Source: a virus. From it: DNA of 64,000 bases. The notes beneath the pieces are model-generated. The model did not search any database. It was not told the DNA's origin and worked only from the letters and a program-made list of their open reading frames with translations. The position numbers were made by a program, and so were the translations under genes. The stretch is from positions 1 through 64,000 of IMG/VR virus record IMGVR_UViG_3300025154_000063. One strand, written 5' to 3'. Below, in pieces: positions 33,743 to 40,369 of this stretch; within the stretch, counting starts at the first letter, position 1; each line of letters begins with the position of its first letter.

Positions 33743-34090
33743 CTATAGTCGAACGTATCCATCACACACGGTGATTGAATAATTGACACCTTTTTGCAAT
33801 GGGCTGACCCATACACCCATCACTGTGTCAATCCAGTAATTGTCAACGTGTCCTGCAGGTATCCAGCTTACTGGTGCTCGGCAGACTTCCACTTTCCAGA
33901 TGCCAATGAACTCACGTTCAATTACACCTGAGTGCTCAGCCTTGAGAAACAGATGCCGAACCTCATCTCTGCATATGTCCATACGAATTCCTTTGAGTGT
34001 GTCGAGCATGGTGTCTGCGTTGCTGAATATTCCAGCGAAATCCAGACGACCTGCCTCGTACCAAAAGTTCACAACATAAGCATACTGCAT
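33743..34090 (-). CDS. Hypothetical protein, 115 residues
   Basis: Not recognised. The start is the ATG at 34090 behind GAGGATTGACA. Beta and aromatic residues dominate (YAYVVNFWYEAGRLDF, SWIPAGHVDNYWID). No metal site. Confidence 0.5.
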   Translation of the reverse strand: MQYAYVVNFWYEAGRLDFAGIFSNADTMLDTLKGIRMDICRDEVRHLFLKAEHSGVIEREFIGIWKVEVCRAPVSWIPAGHVDNYWIDTVMGVWVSPLQKGVNYSITVCDGYVRL

Positions 34091-34175
34091 TGTCAATCCT
34101 CCTCACTAACAGTCTGCAGCAAGTGCTACATTACAAAGTCACAGTCGCACTCCGTAACTTCGTATCGTAGTCTCA

Positions 34176-34421
34176 CTATGAAATAATATTGATTGTCACC
34201 TTACCTTTCTTGATATTTGCCATCTGGTTACCTACACCCTTGCCAACGGGGTACAGGGTCATCATGTGCACCAGTTCGTAAGTGACCTTGTTGTGAGTCT
34301 TGGCTACAACACTGTCACCCTGCAGGTGGTACACGGTTGAGTATGCCGCTGTGTCGTACTCAGCAGGCAAAGTGGCTTTCGCCTTGGAAATCAGAGCAAA
34401 GGATACATCAATGTCGAGCAT
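34176..34421 (-). CDS. Hypothetical protein, 81 residues
   Basis: Not recognised. The ATG follows AGGAGGAACT. The protein is compact and mixed alpha/beta, with a basic end (MANIKKGKVTINII). Confidence 0.5.
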   Translation of the reverse strand: MLDIDVSFALISKAKATLPAEYDTAAYSTVYHLQGDSVVAKTHNKVTYELVHMMTLYPVGKGVGNQMANIKKGKVTINIIS

Positions 34422-34429
34422 AGTTCCTC

Positions 34430-34645
34430 CTATCGAACCATTGCGATGGTCACGTCGTGTGCCATGTCACACTCAGTACATTGCACAGTGGCAACAATGA
34501 AGTCGTGCTTGTCACCACAGCCACACTCACAGGTCACAGTCTCAACAACTGTCTGACCGACCCGTGAGATTACTTCACGTCCGTTGCACTCGTGAGCAAC
34601 GAATGTCCCCTTACTGTCACGAACATTACAACCGTTGATAGTCAT
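34430..34645 (-). CDS. Zinc-ribbon protein, 71 residues
   Basis: The start is the ATG at 34645 behind GGAGGTAGCA. The second half has CECGCGDKH and CTEC, a zinc ribbon. The first half has two further Cys. Function is unknown. Confidence 0.55.
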   Translation of the reverse strand: MTINGCNVRDSKGTFVAHECNGREVISRVGQTVVETVTCECGCGDKHDFIVATVQCTECDMAHDVTIAMVR

Positions 34646-34755
34646 TGCTACCTCCATCAATGAGCAGGCACATCCTACTCTTACAAGTGTCCACGTCACC
34701 ATGGACACTGGTAAAAGTGGGAGCTGTTAGGGGTCAGCTCCCTTGACCCTACCCG

Positions 34756-35178
34756 TCAGCACCAGTAGATGCAGTCTATTAAGCTGGCTGCATCACCGTT
34801 GAGACCCAAGGATATGAGCGTGTACTCAATTACATCCTTGTCACTGACCGAACCAACGTGGTCACCCTGCTCATCGAGCGGCAGGTGCACTCGCAATTCA
34901 CCTGCGAGTCTACGACCACCTATCTCATTCATCACCCTGTGCAGTGGGTGACTTTCGAGCATCTTCCGCCATGCCATGGCTGAGTCAAAGTCCATGCCAC
35001 AAGCCTTCTCTTTCAAGCTGACCTCGATGTAGATGTCTACATCACGTGGTGACACTCGCTCATCGAGCATGACCGAGTAAATCCGTGCCATGTCTTCATA
35101 CTGGGGTCTGTATGAAGTGTGGGCGTTGCGTCCGGCAGACGCTGGGATGTTCCAACCGAAGTAGACTTGTGTAGACAT
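34756..35178 (-). CDS. Hypothetical protein, 140 residues
   Basis: Not recognised. It is a mostly helical, charged protein (PRDVDIYIEVSLKEKACG). It starts behind AAGGAGCATCTA, and its ATG overlaps the TAA of the small membrane gene upstream. Confidence 0.55.
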   Translation of the reverse strand: MSTQVYFGWNIPASAGRNAHTSYRPQYEDMARIYSVMLDERVSPRDVDIYIEVSLKEKACGMDFDSAMAWRKMLESHPLHRVMNEIGGRRLAGELRVHLPLDEQGDHVGSVSDKDVIEYTLISLGLNGDAASLIDCIYWC

Positions 35179-35303
35179 TAGATGCTCCTTAGAATTGTCA
35201 CCAGATTGTTGAGCTGGTTGAGTATGGGGGTCAGTAATTCTGACCCTGCAGTGACTGTTACCACTGCGACTATCAGGAAGAAGAGTGCTACTACTTTCTG
35301 CAT
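35178..35303 (-). CDS. Small membrane or secreted peptide, 41 residues
   Basis: A short gene with a strong AAGGAGCACC site before the ATG. The first 20 residues are hydrophobic (KVVALFFLIVAVVTVTAG), like a membrane anchor or signal. The rest is amphipathic (LLTPILNQLNNLVTIL). The stop overlaps the next start (TAATG). Confidence 0.6.
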   Translation of the reverse strand: MQKVVALFFLIVAVVTVTAGSELLTPILNQLNNLVTILRSI

Positions 35304-35328
35304 GGTGCTCCTTGAAATCTGTCTGGTT

Positions 35329-35748
35329 CTAGCGGGTGGCTACTCGGTATCCGAGCAGGAGTGCTGGGCTGCTGAATACTAGGGTACTGCCGTACATTCC
35401 ATACTTGCCGAAGGTTCGCACTGGGGCGGTCTCTGAGTACCCGTCGCACTTGCATACTGTCCCGTACTTGTCGACCTTTGCGTTGATGGCCCAGTTGCCT
35501 GCTGCCGTGATGTAGGCATCATACTTGCGGGTGTCTTCGGTGTGCTCAAGTGCTCGGTTCGCTCTGGACTGTGCGTGCCACTGTGCTCTGGCCTCGACTG
35601 GTATCGTCCGTGCTATCACTGCCTGTCTTCGCCATTTCCCGTCACTCAGATTGCAGTGCAGGGTCGTCGTCGCCTGTGCGGTGTCGCCTGCGTAGTGTAT
35701 TCCGTTCTTGTCAACTGTGGTGAAATTTCGGTTCGCTATGTAGTTCAT
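35329..35748 (-). CDS. Hypothetical protein, 139 residues
   Basis: Not recognised. The start is the ATG at 35748 behind GGAGGATACC. It has a CKCDG turn near residue 100 and a basic character. It is the first gene after the long gene-free leader at 35749-36430. Confidence 0.55.
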   Translation of the reverse strand: MNYIANRNFTTVDKNGIHYAGDTAQATTTLHCNLSDGKWRRQAVIARTIPVEARAQWHAQSRANRALEHTEDTRKYDAYITAAGNWAINAKVDKYGTVCKCDGYSETAPVRTFGKYGMYGSTLVFSSPALLLGYRVATR

Positions 35749-36430
35749 GGTATCCTCCGTGTCGCCTGTGTCTGGTTGTGGCAACCTGCCCTGTCACCAT
35801 GTCAGTAGCATGGTGTCAGGATACTTGTCACAACCCCCTGTAAAATCTGTCATTATCTCGCCGACGCTCGAAATTTCTCTCGATGAACCCTTGCTCGCAT
35901 CCCCTGCCGTCACTATAGGGGCTCGATGTCATATGGGTCTTTGTCTACTTATGGGAGTGTATTTCACGCTGCCGTGATTTATCACCGTCGATCGCTACTC
36001 GATGGGCACTCTGTGGGCGGGTCGATGGTCAGGCTGTCCATTCGTCGGTACTTTTACACCTGTGTTACTCAGCTAGGGAGACCGTTTCCTGATAGTCGCT
36101 ATATCCGCTTACCTGCCGTTCTAGTCAGGGTTCGCCGTGTTCACTAGGCACAGCTCCGCCCGCAGAATTCAAAATGGGTTCAGTTGTAAAGGTTCAGAGA
36201 CATAACTCAAGCTAGTGAAGCCGGAAGTAAAATCTCATTGATAGACAAAGTATAGCATACCCAAAACATTACGCAGAGGCACTCGGTTGGGGAAATTATC
36301 GAGGAGTTCTGGCACGTAAGTGGGTCAGACGCTCACGTTTACAGTATAAAAATATCCCGTTCGCAGCCACCTCGCTAACACGCACCCACGCCAACAGGTA
36401 ACAGCTGTCTCCGGCTGTGTCATAGTTGCA
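35749..36430 (-). ncRNA. Gene-free, promoter-driven structured stretch; candidate large phage ncRNA
   Basis: No open frame with a start signal is seen leftward, although a consensus promoter at 36431-36459 reads into it. Base composition is more GC-rich than the neighbours. Clear local helices include CACCATG-7 bases-CATGGTG (about 35796-35816), GGTTG...CAACC near its 3' end and ACAGC...GCTGT near its 5' end. It lies 3 kb from a tRNA array. GOLLD- and ROOL-class RNAs are large structured RNAs found near phage tRNAs, which makes this a reasonable hypothesis, not a proven one. A long leader is the alternative. Confidence 0.45.
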
Positions 36431-36459
36431 ATTATAAATGATGTATTGGAATTTGTCAA
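36431..36459 (-). promoter_or_regulatory. Promoter TTGACA-17-TATAAT (leftward)
   Basis: A perfect consensus promoter pointing into the gene-free stretch at 35749-36430. It is downstream of a terminator for the preceding operon, so the stretch has its own transcript. Confidence 0.88.
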
Positions 36460-36504
36460 GTGTCAATAGCCCCCTAATAACAGTTTAATTTTTTTATTTT
36501 TAGA

Positions 36505-36534
36505 TAAGAAAAATCCCTCAGTTAAGAGGGATTT
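36505..36534 (-). terminator. Rho-independent terminator (leftward)
   Basis: Read leftward, AAATCCCTC, a 6-base loop and GAGGGATTT are followed by TTCTT. It ends the unit that begins at 39121-39148. Confidence 0.85.
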
Positions 36535-36788
36535 CTCAATCTACTTGCAGTGGTCAGGTCACTGAGCTGACAGTGTATTCGCAGATTTCTAGGAAGCCGG
36601 CAAACAGCTTTCTGCTAGCTGTGGGTTCTGACTCGTGATACAGGAGCTTATAGTCTGCCTAGTCTACTGCCCTTACTGACCCACAATCACCCTGTCTTAC
36701 GTCTTAGTGGCGCACTCTCCTCACTGCACTGCAAGCAGCGAACCCAAGACCGGTATCGTGCTGACTTCAACCGACCTGAGAAACCTAA
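36535..36788 (-). other. Gene-free 3' region before a terminator
   Basis: About 250 bases lie between the stop of the 36789 gene and the terminator, with no open frame and mixed, non-AT-rich composition. It could be a structured 3' RNA or a processed small RNA. No family is recognised. Confidence 0.4.
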
Positions 36789-37001
36789 TTATTGTTTACC
36801 AAAAGCACTTTCAAAAGCTTTGTCTTCAAAGTCGTCAACAACCTTAATAATGATTGGTTCAACTAAAGTTGGACAAACTGTGTAGTGAGTAAATATCTCA
36901 TTAGAAGCTATTACCACTGGTCTCTTAAACTCGTGCATTAACAAGTTATTATGGTCTTGCCCACAACGAGAACAACTTTTAATATCTATTCTATTAGCCA
37001 T
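36789..37001 (-). CDS. Zinc-knuckle microprotein
   Basis: The 70-residue protein starts MANRIDIKSCSRCGQDHNN, with CxxC plus His, and a later Cys (HYTVCPTL). The ribosome site is weak (GGGTCTAAC). It resembles the other small zinc proteins of this block. Confidence 0.5.
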   Translation of the reverse strand: MANRIDIKSCSRCGQDHNNLLMHEFKRPVVIASNEIFTHYTVCPTLVEPIIIKVVDDFEDKAFESAFGKQ

Positions 37002-37081
37002 GTTAGACCCATATAAAATAATTTACTAACAATAAAAAGCATAAGAATTGTTACTAAAGTATAGATAAAATATTTAATCAC
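36986..37081 (-). CDS. Single-pass membrane peptide, 31 residues
   Basis: A short frame starts with GTG behind AGGAGAAAGAT. It encodes a hydrophobic helix (YFIYTLVTILMLFIVSKLF) with a short polar tail. It overlaps the zinc gene start and the upstream stop. Evidence is the ribosome site and hydrophobicity only. Confidence 0.42.
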   Translation of the reverse strand: MIKYFIYTLVTILMLFIVSKLFYMGLTWLIE

Positions 37082-37298
37082 ATCTTTCTCCTGCTCTAAA
37101 GTGTACTATGCCCTTCTCACACTCTTCACCATCTTTACCAAAGTGGTGGTCGCAGTCTAAAACTTCTGGATGTTTAAAGAGTACGTCACAGTCGCACAGC
37201 CATGTACCTTCAGTCTTAAAGAAAGTACATTTTGGAGAATGATTTTCAACTTCAACAAGTCTGGCAAGTTGCCACGCTCGCTCGAATGTCACAGTCAT
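37074..37298 (-). CDS. Cys/His-rich protein, 74 residues
   Basis: The protein has CTFF...CDCDV and CDHHFG...CEKG, suggesting one or two metal sites. The N-terminal helix is polar. Function is not recognised. Confidence 0.5.
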   Translation of the reverse strand: MTVTFERAWQLARLVEVENHSPKCTFFKTEGTWLCDCDVLFKHPEVLDCDHHFGKDGEECEKGIVHFRAGERCD

Positions 37299-37301
37299 AA
37301 G

Positions 37302-37487
37302 TTAATTCCGCATTATCAGTAGTGCTGAATATGCTACATCCTGTTGAGTATTGCTCATCTGATATTGAACCTCCAATGTGCCAGCACTAGCCTTTTGCAT
37401 TCTTTTAATTACTGTATCTAATTCCTCTTGAAAGTCAGTATCACTGAAGCTTGTGACATGTTCTACGGCTACTATTTTAACTATCAT
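37302..37487 (-). CDS. Hypothetical protein, 61 residues
   Basis: Not recognised. A strand-helix-strand pattern (MIVKIVAVEHV, ELDTVIKRMQKA, VAYSALLIM) suggests a small ferredoxin-like fold. It overlaps the upstream gene by 4 bases. Confidence 0.5.
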   Translation of the reverse strand: MIVKIVAVEHVTSFSDTDFQEELDTVIKRMQKASAGTLEVQYQMSNTQQDVAYSALLIMRN

Positions 37488-37885
37488 TTTATTTCTCCCT
37501 GAAACTTTTCTACTGTTTCAATTAACTCTGACATTGTGATTATTGTGTATTCGTCATTATTTCTATCATCTTCTCTGAAGTCACAGTGAACCCAGTCGCC
37601 AACTTTTAATTTCTTGCCGGCTTCTGTCATTGACCAGTTACCAGTATAATTGCTGACTAAGAAGTCCAAGGTCTCTTGGTCGGTGATGAAATAGAATACC
37701 CCTAACACACTGGACTGAAATGCACTTAGCTTTACCTTTTTCCACATTTCTGTAATATGTAAAGCCCGCTCGTGGTATCTACAGGAATGTTCCTGATTGA
37801 ATTCTTTTCCGTCGCTAGCTATCCAGACAACCTGTGACATAATTTGTGCTGGCACTGCAACTTCTCTAACTTCTTTCTTCATCAT
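37484..37885 (-). CDS. Hypothetical protein, 133 residues
   Basis: Not recognised. It contains WIASDGKEFNQEHSCRYHERAL, a pattern like small phage proteins that begin with a substrate-like W-x-x-D-G-x-x-F motif. The C terminus is acidic and helical. No catalytic motif is identified. Confidence 0.5.
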   Translation of the reverse strand: MMKKEVREVAVPAQIMSQVVWIASDGKEFNQEHSCRYHERALHITEMWKKVKLSAFQSSVLGVFYFITDQETLDFLVSNYTGNWSMTEAGKKLKVGDWVHCDFREDDRNNDEYTIITMSELIETVEKFQGEIK

Positions 37886-37894
37886 ATCCTCCCA

Positions 37895-38116
37895 TTAATC
37901 TTGTTCAACTTCTATAAGTTTAACACCATAGAAATAGAATTGTTCATCACTCACGTCCCCATAGCCATCTAGCACACAGGTAAACTCGCCACCTACGAAC
38001 CCGTCCTCTAGCTCACTCTCCTGCAAGAATGTTCCAATTGACCCAACTACTCCTGCATACTGGATGTAACCCTCTAAGGGGTGTAGCTCAACTATTTGAT
38101 AAAGTTGTTCGTCCAT
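37895..38116 (-). CDS. Hypothetical acidic protein, 73 residues
   Basis: Not recognised. It is strongly acidic with a GDV...YFYGVKLIEVEQD end. It lies 1 base downstream of the membrane protein gene. Confidence 0.5.
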   Translation of the reverse strand: MDEQLYQIVELHPLEGYIQYAGVVGSIGTFLQESELEDGFVGGEFTCVLDGYGDVSDEQFYFYGVKLIEVEQD

Positions 38117-38117
38117 G

Positions 38118-38345
38118 TTACTTTTCCTGTTTTCGCCACTTGATAATGCCGACGATGTTCTGTGTTAAAAACAATGAGACTAATAATAAGGTTGCCCATT
38201 CATGTTTTACTAACCAGTAGTAAACATAAATTGAGTTTCCAACCATGAACCAGAGAAAGGTCTTCCAGCTCTTTGTTCTAATTAGTACAATGTTTCCGAT
38301 GAAGATGAGTGCTGAGGCTACCCAGCTTAAAAGAGTAATGTCCAT
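38118..38345 (-). CDS. Small membrane protein with three segments (PnuC-like size)
   Basis: The 75-residue protein has three hydrophobic segments (LLSWVASALIFIGNIVLI, TFLWFMVGNSIYVYYWLV, TLLLVSLFLTQNIVGII). The order and the Asn/Trp residues recall half-size nicotinamide-transporter-like (PnuC/SWEET-like) proteins in phages. The match is loose. It is coupled to both neighbours. Confidence 0.55.
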   Translation of the reverse strand: MDITLLSWVASALIFIGNIVLIRTKSWKTFLWFMVGNSIYVYYWLVKHEWATLLLVSLFLTQNIVGIIKWRKQEK

Positions 38346-38566
38346 TATTCAATCACCACCCTAAGACCATATAAGCTGCCACCCACACGATACTGGTCAA
38401 ACTTCTCAATGAAGTCATTCTCTAACTCGAAAGCCTCTTTACCTGCTGATAAGCCTGACTCCATTCTATCAACAAGATTATCATACTCCAACAATTTCTC
38501 AGATGGTATCAGATACCAGTGGCTATCATCATCTTGACGCAAGAACCCAAACTTAATTTCCACCAT
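38345..38566 (-). CDS. Hypothetical protein, 73 residues
   Basis: Not recognised. The start is the ATG at 38566, inside the end of the upstream gene; the longer frame to 38653 runs antisense-like through that gene and is rejected. The protein is acidic with a GGSLYGLRVVIE end. Confidence 0.5.
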   Translation of the reverse strand: MVEIKFGFLRQDDDSHWYLIPSEKLLEYDNLVDRMESGLSAGKEAFELENDFIEKFDQYRVGGSLYGLRVVIE

Positions 38567-38729
38567 CAGCCTTAGCCTCCGCAGCAGCCTTAGCTTTCTT
38601 GCCTGCCTCAATGCGGGCAGCAGCGTCCACTGCAGCCAAGTAACCGAGACCACCTGTGTTCTTCTTCAAGCGTTCCAACATCTTTTGAACACGTGCCACA
38701 CCTTCGTAACTACTCAATGCTTTTGTCAT
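38553..38729 (-). CDS. Small Ala/Lys-rich helical protein, 58 residues
   Basis: A short gene has GAGGAGAATAAATA before the ATG at 38729. It is helical, with an Ala/Lys-rich end (GKKAKAAAEAKADGG). It overlaps the next gene by 14 bases and touches the upstream stop. Function is unknown. Confidence 0.58.
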   Translation of the reverse strand: MTKALSSYEGVARVQKMLERLKKNTGGLGYLAAVDAAARIEAGKKAKAAAEAKADGGN

Positions 38730-39091
38730 TATTTATTCTCCTCTTCCTGATTATATTCCCAAACCAACTCAACAATTTTCATTCGTCTTGCCAACAGCAC
38801 AGGGCTGTGACTGTGTGACTTTGGGTAAGTGTCTTCAACCAGACACTTTACAATTCCTCTTCCAGCCTTATTACGAAACTGACGATGAAAGAATTTGAGA
38901 GTGTCTTCAAATGACGGAAGGACATGAAAGCCAGAAAGATATTCTTTACCGTGAGAACCATCATTAACAATCTTCTGGTCGGCATCCATCCACTCATTAA
39001 AGGTAAACTTTCTACTACCCTGATTACCATGGAATAGTGAATAGAAATTCCCCTTCTTAATTTCAACAATACGATAAGCTACTTCTGCCAT
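38729..39091 (-). CDS. Hypothetical protein, 120 residues
   Basis: Not recognised. The start is the ATG at 39091 behind AGGAGGAAACAA. It has a mixed pattern with basic residues and His pairs (HSHSPVLLARRMKIVEL). It is the first gene after the promoter at 39121-39148. Confidence 0.55.
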   Translation of the reverse strand: MAEVAYRIVEIKKGNFYSLFHGNQGSRKFTFNEWMDADQKIVNDGSHGKEYLSGFHVLPSFEDTLKFFHRQFRNKAGRGIVKCLVEDTYPKSHSHSPVLLARRMKIVELVWEYNQEEENK

Positions 39092-39120
39092 TTGTTTCCT
39101 CCTGTTTAATTGATACATTA

Positions 39121-39148
39121 ATTATACTACAAAACCCGTGGTTGTCAA
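39121..39148 (-). promoter_or_regulatory. Promoter TTGACA-16-TATAAT (leftward)
   Basis: Perfect boxes with 16-base spacing and the TAATGTA extension. It drives the block from 39091 down to the terminator at 36505. Confidence 0.85.
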
Positions 39149-39151
39149 GGG

Positions 39152-39508
39152 CTAATCCCAAGACCACGGGTTTTCATATTTCTGCCCTTTGATTTCTTTA
39201 ATTGCGGGTTTCTCATCTTCAATATCTTCAAGAGCATCAATCATGTTAAAGAGCTCTTGGCGGGTTACACCACCATATTTTCTTGGAACATTTGGCATTC
39301 TGGAATTCGTGCTTGGGGTAGTTGCCATAATACCAATAACATCAGGCTTTTCCCAAGGGGGAGTTTCTTTCTTACGCCACCAGTGACCGGCGTGCCAGAA
39401 AGGGTTTTCGTACTGTGCCCAAGTCATGTGACCTTCTTTCATCCGGCGCACAGCCTCAGCTTTGTGTTTCTTGGTTTGATGAATACGAAAAGCTCTAGTG
39501 CGGTACAT
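39152..39508 (-). CDS. Hypothetical basic protein, 118 residues
   Basis: Not recognised. The N terminus is basic (RIHQTKKHKAEAVRRMKEGH), followed by a Trp-rich segment (NPFWHAGHWWRKKETPPW). A good AAGGAGGCAT lies before the ATG. It is the last CDS of the unit carrying the distal tRNAs, directly downstream of tRNA-Arg(ACG). Confidence 0.55.
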   Translation of the reverse strand: MYRTRAFRIHQTKKHKAEAVRRMKEGHMTWAQYENPFWHAGHWWRKKETPPWEKPDVIGIMATTPSTNSRMPNVPRKYGGVTRQELFNMIDALEDIEDEKPAIKEIKGQKYENPWSWD

Positions 39509-39539
39509 ATGCCTCCTTGAATATTAGAGGATAAAAAGA

Positions 39540-39610
39540 GCGCCTGAGAGGTGCTGCCCCCCCGTTTCTTCGTTCGTAGCGAAGTGCCCTATCTGTTGGA
39601 CGACAGGCGC
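39540..39610 (-). tRNA. tRNA-Arg(ACG)
   Basis: Acceptor GCGCCTG/CAGGCGC pairs perfectly. The anticodon stem CTTCG/CGAAG encloses CTACGAA. The T loop is GGCAGCA, lacking the usual TTC. Anticodon A34 would need deamination to inosine. Confidence 0.85.
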
Positions 39611-39620
39611 ATATTATATA

Positions 39621-39706
39621 GTTGGAAAAGTCTACCAGATATTCCCGCTTGAGCACGTCCGGCTATCCTAGTCGTGGCGGACTTTTTAAAGGGGCTCATA
39701 ACCAAC
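39621..39706 (-). tRNA. Possible permuted class II tRNA-like element (weak)
   Basis: The outer ends GTTGG (39702-39706) and CCAAC (39621-39625) can pair like anticodon-stem strands. A Leu-type D loop (GGAATATCTGGTAGA) lies near the 3' end, and a T-loop-like CACGACT lies nearer the 5' end, i.e. in permuted order. The acceptor is not convincing. It fills the gap between tRNA-Glu(CTC) and tRNA-Arg(ACG). Confidence 0.3.
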
Positions 39707-39712
39707 TAGAGT

Positions 39713-39783
39713 GCTCTACGTCGGAGTCAAACCGGCGTTACTGCGTTGAGAGCGCAGCGTACTAATCACTATACTAGTAGAGC
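39713..39783 (-). tRNA. tRNA-Glu(CTC)
   Basis: Acceptor GCTCTAC/GTAGAGC is perfect. The anticodon stem CTGCG/CGCAG encloses CTCTCAA. The T loop is TTTGACT, with T instead of C at position 56. Confidence 0.88.
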
Positions 39784-39787
39784 GTGT

Positions 39788-39860
39788 GCAGCTAGCAGGA
39801 GTCGAACCTGCAGATTTCACTTTTTGAAAGTGCTGCCTATGCCTATTCGGCTATAGCTGC
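39788..39860 (-). tRNA. tRNA-Leu(CAA) with short variable loop
   Basis: Acceptor GCAGCTA/TAGCTGC and T arm GCAGG-TTCGACT-CCTGC are perfect. The anticodon loop is TTCAAAA on a CACT/AGTG stem. The D loop is long (GAATAGGCATA), but the variable loop is only 5 bases, unlike the usual class II Leu tRNA. Confidence 0.82.
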
Positions 39861-39863
39861 ATA

Positions 39864-40079
39864 TTAAATTTTAACTGGGTCAATTATACACTTTCTAACA
39901 CTTAAATATACATATGAACCATAGTCACCACATCCTGCCATATCCTCATCACCATCCCACTTATGAGCAATTTCTTTCAAGATATATTCTTCCGGCTCTA
40001 CACTTAACACTATTGGCCCATAATGGTCTCCACTTTCTGATGTAGCTAAGATAACCCAAACTTCTGTTCCAGATAACAT
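39864..40079 (-). CDS. Hypothetical protein inside the tRNA array, 71 residues
   Basis: Not recognised. The ATG at 40079 follows AGGAGGACAC. The beta-rich pattern (TEVWVILATSESGDHYGPIVLSV, YVYLSVRKC) suggests a small domain. It lies between tRNA-Arg(TCT) and tRNA-Leu(CAA), 3 bases from the latter. Confidence 0.55.
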   Translation of the reverse strand: MLSGTEVWVILATSESGDHYGPIVLSVEPEEYILKEIAHKWDGDEDMAGCGDYGSYVYLSVRKCIIDPVKI

Positions 40080-40099
40080 GTGTCCTCCTAAATATAAGA

Positions 40100-40175
40100 G
40101 CAAGCGGCGGGGGTCGAACCCGCATTTTCATCCTTTATGCACGTGGTGCTTAGAAGGCACGGCCATTACGCTCGC
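40100..40175 (-). tRNA. tRNA-Arg(TCT), D arm apparently missing
   Basis: Acceptor GCGAGCG/CGCTTGC pairs and the T arm GCGGG-TTCGACC-CCCGC is perfect. A GTGC/GCAC stem carries the classical Arg loop CTTCTAA. Only about 8 bases separate the acceptor from this stem, so there is no D arm, and the variable region is about 22 bases. Confidence 0.6.
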
Positions 40176-40181
40176 ATGAGT

Positions 40182-40254
40182 GCCAGAGGAGGGAGTCGAA
40201 CCCTCAGACCTAGAGGTTTAAGCTCTCTGCATATGCCTATTCTGCTACACTGGC
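40182..40254 (-). tRNA. tRNA-Leu(TAA) with short variable loop
   Basis: T arm GAGGG-TTCGACT-CCCTC is perfect; the acceptor GCCAGTG/CTCTGGC has one mismatch. The anticodon loop is CTTAAAC. The variable loop is 5 bases. The D arm (GCAGAATAGGCATATGC) resembles that of tRNA-Leu(CAA). Confidence 0.82.
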
Positions 40255-40268
40255 TTGTATTACTGTGT

Positions 40269-40348
40269 GCTCCTGAGAGGACTCGAACCTCCACACCTTG
40301 CGGCACTTGCTTCTAAGGCAAGCGTGTCTACCGTTCCACCACGGGAGC
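40269..40348 (-). tRNA. tRNA-Leu(TAG)
   Basis: Acceptor GCTCCCG/CAGGAGC, anticodon arm CTTGC-CTTAGAA-GCAAG, a long class II variable arm and a T arm with TTCGAGT. A fully regular Leu tRNA, in contrast to the two short-variable-loop Leu tRNAs beside it. Confidence 0.93.
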
Positions 40349-40369
40349 ATAACCCTCTTTCGAGGGATG

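Noticed and set aside
35747-36147. Rightward frames in the gene-free stretch
   Set aside because: They oppose the local promoter, lack ribosome sites and show no protein-like pattern. The stretch is better read as RNA or leader.
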